Virus record (IMG/VR): IMGVR_UViG_3300017734_000026 | Span: 1-36,137 of that record | Length of the DNA: 36,137 nucleotides | Reading direction: 5' to 3' (one strand) | From: a virus | In this document: one piece after another, positions 33,301 to 36,137 of the stretch | Position numbering within the stretch: the stretch's first letter is position 1 | Layout: the number at the start of each line of letters is the position of its first letter | The notes under the pieces: generated by a model | Seen by the model: the letters and a program-made list of their open reading frames with translations, nothing else | What the model was told of the DNA's origin: nothing | Database searches by the model: none | Position numbers and translations under genes: made by a program

Positions 33301-36137
33301 AAAAAGCTTTAGTAGAAGAAGGGATAAAAACAGACGAATCCGATACTCAAGGTTTTTTCTTAGGGAAGTCTAAATCTGGTAAACCCGTTATATATATAAA
33401 CGAAAAGCATGCATATGATACTTATGCAACTTCTTTAGATATACATGAAATAACACACCCGTTATTTGATAATGTTTTAGACAAAATGTCAAAAGCTAAA
33501 GCTACAGCTTTTATAAAAGAATTTAAAAACTCTTTACCTGCCAGTGTTAAAGAACAAGTAGATTCAATACTAAACAATAGAGGTTTAGGAGAGTTTGACA
33601 AAGAGGTAGTAGCTATAACTTCTGAAGTAATAGCTGGTGGGACTTTTGCATCTAAAAATTCATTTAGCAAAGCAGGTGAAAAAATAAGTATATTAATGGA
33701 GAGCAATACTCCTTTTAAAAATTTAGACTTTAGCAAAGGTGCAGATGCTTTTGAATTTATTAAAAGGTTTTCTCAAGGCGTTAGGCTTGGCAATACAAGC
33801 CCAGAAGTTCAAGCTAAAGCTGAGCAAATGCTAAAAGATTTTGATCCTAATATGTCTAAAGAGCAAATGCAGCGATCTAATAAAGAGCTTGATGGTATAG
33901 TAGGAGGTAAAAGAGATGGCGTGTATAGCATTAGCAACGAAGCATGGAAAAAGAAATCTGAGTCAGTTGTTAGAGATTTATTAAGCAAAAACAATAATAA
34001 TATAAAAGAAATATTTAATAAATACATAGGTTCTAAAATTGGAGCTAGTAATTTAAAAGCAGGTAAAGAAGCTTTTATGCAAGAGGTTAGATCTAAACTT
34101 GCTAAAGATATTGCAAGTTTTAATCCTGAGCAAAATAACTCTTTTGGTGGATACATAATGCCTAGAATTAATTTTAGAAAAGGAGACGTATTAAAAGGTG
34201 AGTTTGGCATAAAGAAGGGATCTGAGGTATCTTTAGATAGAGCACCAGAAGAAACTTCTAGAGAAATAAAATCATTAGAGTCTGGATTTATATCACCAGA
34301 AGAAGCTACTGACATTGCTTTAGCTAAAGATAGAGAAGTAAAAAGTGAAAAGCCAAAAACTATAATAGATAGAACTGGGTTACCTAAAGAGGTAGAAGTA
34401 AATAACGAAAAGCAAAACACTGGTGAATATGTAAAAGAGGTTTCTTTAAAAATTAGATTTGATAAGCTATCAGATATTTCTAATGTAGGAGGACCTAATC
34501 AAAGTATGTCTAACTTTTTAAGAGACATAAGAAAGCAAGTTGTTCAAAGTAGAGATATAAAAGAAGGACCTATATATAAATCAATGGGCACTGGTAAAAG
34601 CTTAGAAAACTACTACAATGAAAACTTTGAAAAAATAGTTAAGAACATACAGTCTTCTTACTTTAGTGATATAGCTGCTAGAGAGTTTAATAAAAAAGGA
34701 TCAACAACATTACCTAAAGGTATGGTTCAGAAGTCTGTTGGCGGACAGCTGGTAAAAGATGCTAGTGGCAAAGCTGTAGATTTTATACCTCGATATACTA
34801 GCGATTGGTTTGGTAAAACTACTGATAAAATGATAAAGTCTCTACACGGTGTTACTTCTCAACCTGAATTTATAAGAATAAACCCAACGTTTGACTTTAA
34901 CTCGCCAGCTAATAAAAAAGCTTTTTTCGAGACTTTTAAGGCACAAACAAGGAAACAGGGCATAGCAGGTCAATTGATGGGTAAAGCTGTCGTAGAGCAG
35001 ATACTAGAATCATCTGGAACTAACGATGCTATAGACTCTAGATTAAAAGATTTAACTGAGCTAACCGGTAGAGAATTACAAAGTGATTTTAGACAAAAAC
35101 TAAAAAGTCAGATAGCTAGCGCTGAGATAAGTAGATCAACTAAGAGAATATTCGATTTAGATGCTGAGGACTTTAATAACTACATAAAGACATATCAACC
35201 ATATGTAATTGCTGCCGTAGATAAAGTAAGATTTAAAGATGAGAAAGCTTTAGCTAAAGAAATAAAAATTGCCTTACAAAAGGGTGATAACGAAATGAAT
35301 AGAATAAACGGATCTATTATTAATACTCCTAGAGATAAAAAAGGTAATATAGAAACTAAAACTTCTAACGATTTAGCTAAAACATTTATGAGGTTTTCTA
35401 AGCTATTTGATGCATCGGAAAATCCTGACCTTACAGAGTCTTCTAAAATGGACTGGATAATAGATAGAAATGCTATTACTAACACTGAAAAAACTTTAGA
35501 CAAAGTTTTAGGAACTGAAAGCTTAAGTAAAAACAAACATGCTGCAGAGTCTGAAACTGTTACTAGACTTAGAAATGCCGCTAGAGACTATATAGAGGAT
35601 AAAATAATAGAAGAAGCATTTGGTGTTGGTGGTTTAGAGACTGGTGTAGGTTTAGCAAAAGCTTTAGAAAATAATATTGCATTAGCTATGAGAGTTGGAA
35701 GTCATCACTATGATGCTTCTAAAATTGTTGATGGTGGTTATAAAGATCCTATAACTGGCGAGATAATTTTACAACCTGACGGGACAAATAGATTTAACTT
35801 TTTCACTGGAAAAGTTGAGTATGCCCAAATGTTAAATGAAATAGCTGCTAGTTTTGGTTATACTACTTATTTAGATTTTAATTTTTATGAAGACAGGAGA
35901 GTTAGAAAATCTGCTAAAGAAAGAGTTTTTAAAACTGGTGTAGTTGGACTAACAGATCTAGAGTTAAGAAAAGACGGTATACAAATATTTAGCTTAGAAG
36001 GTAATAAGTATTCAGAAAAAGACATTTCTTTAAAATCTGTAAAAGGAAAAACAGAAGTATCTAAAGATGGTGAAGCTGACTTTACAGAAAAACAATTACA
36101 AGATAGTAGAGATACAGCTGTTGAAGCTAGAAAAGAA
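30351..36137 (+). CDS. Giant internal virion protein, open at window end (>=1929 aa)
   Basis: This is one continuous frame from ATG 30351 (6 bases after the previous stop) to the last base of the window. The start MYEINGETFSESQIKELAAL resembles the N-terminus of giant proteins at the tail end of marine podovirus structural clusters, like T7 gp16. An HExxH zincin motif is visible as His1032-Glu1033-x-x-His1036 (DIHEITHP), with Glu1085 or Glu1092 (EVVAITSE) as a possible third ligand. An EF-hand/dockerin-like calcium loop DTDGDGNVDILQ lies at 667-678. Hydrophobic segments occur near residues 595-660. No lytic transglycosylase motif was found near the start. It is probably injected with the DNA, and the C-terminal part is unread. 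Confidence 0.85.
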   Translation, partial: MYEINGETFSESQIKELAALEGLTFSDYLAKNKAKVMQYNVKPETKPEIVKEEKQPVTTENNDVDLDPDEKFIYTEFMKPVINQDGSSDNEDWNQSLEGKNWWLNNWDNTNSVMQGKPASEGFEFIKLDKPMSSGEIDPFMTKPIMQAGKQLIEDFGYEFETEEEKNTEAIFQDEKMLANVDYGVYLGGQYQETFELNKEIGKLLYENKISRSSIQNEDGTFNIPNKIINQAQQNVILNNIEVAETYTSVPAQKASQLNRNLQSLKDELTLLQLKKAPQSEQQEILKQISSYKKELQEIRNQELVSFSEDGVPSQWYDPTKGKIIKRSSASSDDVENESYKSAQAESVWGDSTLEEMYTAENKLVNEVAYLAGKLGRFEDDDSPFALQRKSNMAGGGLVPGLKYINKNDILARKYNEKLDQLMIVQRSIALNYKPTDAEENVNFLDIFGQSVVDKVSDVNKALGGPGVPYRDKDLRKTDEMEQFYNFTRERLGAERSKEIEDKINPGVIEQTTGEGLLGFAQIALEFGYTRKAIGPQKLKQMENFFEKAIMNSKRLGKYQKPIAKFTTAVATEAAVIEARNKVMEPLGEERMNPLFAIGAAGTGSLLKGTTNKMLKSPSYRKAYYQLSKGSKTFNNIVNGITKPTVGTGVMTAGQLGETILAGHDLDTDGDGNVDILQLDNLVSTWMMVAALGTVNLSKGLQDMKRAIKNDVAFYRGEMNANASGGARALDLLNKFKSKTKDANGFELSELSEAEVESRFEELIKKEGLDQENLTEKQQKRKKDLETAKYNLKQGLKLQEFESSLRDEGGEQLMADTYAVGKLMANGSEIPTDIAIKALSVPNMDRTAGIILDPRGPFSGNNRARTEILGNLSLMHEWIIQGRERGIQDGTKAMSTWFDYARDLSNKKKQIGELLAIDDGVDRSSEINSLKKSIEEIEKSSNNFAKEEAYKNRKSLQQKVLDTYGDGVNLKDVEYKPLGPDEFKKALVEEGIKTDESDTQGFFLGKSKSGKPVIYINEKHAYDTYATSLDIHEITHPLFDNVLDKMSKAKATAFIKEFKNSLPASVKEQVDSILNNRGLGEFDKEVVAITSEVIAGGTFASKNSFSKAGEKISILMESNTPFKNLDFSKGADAFEFIKRFSQGVRLGNTSPEVQAKAEQMLKDFDPNMSKEQMQRSNKELDGIVGGKRDGVYSISNEAWKKKSESVVRDLLSKNNNNIKEIFNKYIGSKIGASNLKAGKEAFMQEVRSKLAKDIASFNPEQNNSFGGYIMPRINFRKGDVLKGEFGIKKGSEVSLDRAPEETSREIKSLESGFISPEEATDIALAKDREVKSEKPKTIIDRTGLPKEVEVNNEKQNTGEYVKEVSLKIRFDKLSDISNVGGPNQSMSNFLRDIRKQVVQSRDIKEGPIYKSMGTGKSLENYYNENFEKIVKNIQSSYFSDIAAREFNKKGSTTLPKGMVQKSVGGQLVKDASGKAVDFIPRYTSDWFGKTTDKMIKSLHGVTSQPEFIRINPTFDFNSPANKKAFFETFKAQTRKQGIAGQLMGKAVVEQILESSGTNDAIDSRLKDLTELTGRELQSDFRQKLKSQIASAEISRSTKRIFDLDAEDFNNYIKTYQPYVIAAVDKVRFKDEKALAKEIKIALQKGDNEMNRINGSIINTPRDKKGNIETKTSNDLAKTFMRFSKLFDASENPDLTESSKMDWIIDRNAITNTEKTLDKVLGTESLSKNKHAAESETVTRLRNAARDYIEDKIIEEAFGVGGLETGVGLAKALENNIALAMRVGSHHYDASKIVDGGYKDPITGEIILQPDGTNRFNFFTGKVEYAQMLNEIAASFGYTTYLDFNFYEDRRVRKSAKERVFKTGVVGLTDLELRKDGIQIFSLEGNKYSEKDISLKSVKGKTEVSKDGEADFTEKQLQDSRDTAVEARKE

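Noticed and set aside
33809-34420. Minus-strand 203-codon frame in the giant gene
   Set aside because: Antisense to a continuous plus-strand frame with recognisable motifs; Leu/Ser/Phe bias is typical of the reverse of Lys/Glu/Ser codons.

Overview
The window is one continuous stretch of a tailed-phage genome. It is AT-rich, almost gap-free and entirely plus-strand, and carries a chaperonin, lysis, packaging, head, tail and ejection-protein programme. Most genes abut or overlap by 1-20 bases (TAATG, ATGA and GTGA junctions). Start codons are preceded by A/T-rich tracts rather than Shine-Dalgarno sequences, which is typical of Bacteroidota and their phages. The ~740-residue terminase, ~800-residue portal, ~470-residue capsid protein and the ring, stabilisation and muzzle-type tail proteins resemble from memory the structural module of crAss-like and related marine flavobacterial podoviruses. 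The most likely source is therefore a podovirus of a marine Bacteroidota host; this is inferred, not proven.

Layout. Bases 2-367 are the 3' end of an extremely acidic Asp-Pro repeat protein. Bases 433-2561 hold a small conserved protein followed by a phage groEL and groES, in the order groEL-groES with a 4-base overlap. Bases 2573-6033 encode a Lys-rich protein, a winged-helix-like protein, a long disordered protein and a short coiled-coil protein. Bases 6051-9177 form a lysis and small-protein cluster: a T7-lysozyme-like amidase, four small membrane proteins (holin or spanin candidates), several small basic or Cys-containing proteins and a compact HExxH protein. Bases 9182-10411 hold small virion-type beta proteins. 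Bases 10491-11769 hold small proteins, including a second GroES-like protein and a small-terminase candidate.

Bases 11766-19022 are the packaging and head module: TerL (GTG start), portal, putative scaffold and major capsid protein. A GAAA-loop hairpin follows the capsid gene. One further gene follows, closed by an intrinsic terminator with a T tract. Bases 19920-27444 are the tail: an adaptor/ring protein, a stabilisation protein and what looks like a tail hub split between two genes. Bases 27456-36137 are a T7 gp14-15-16-like series of internal (ejection) proteins, ending in a giant open frame of at least 1929 codons that leaves the window.

The genes fit a late region: phage chaperonins for folding abundant virion proteins, lysis functions, head assembly and packaging, then tail and ejection proteins. 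No tRNA, CRISPR, integrase or insertion sequence was seen, and there is no gene-free stretch above 100 bases.
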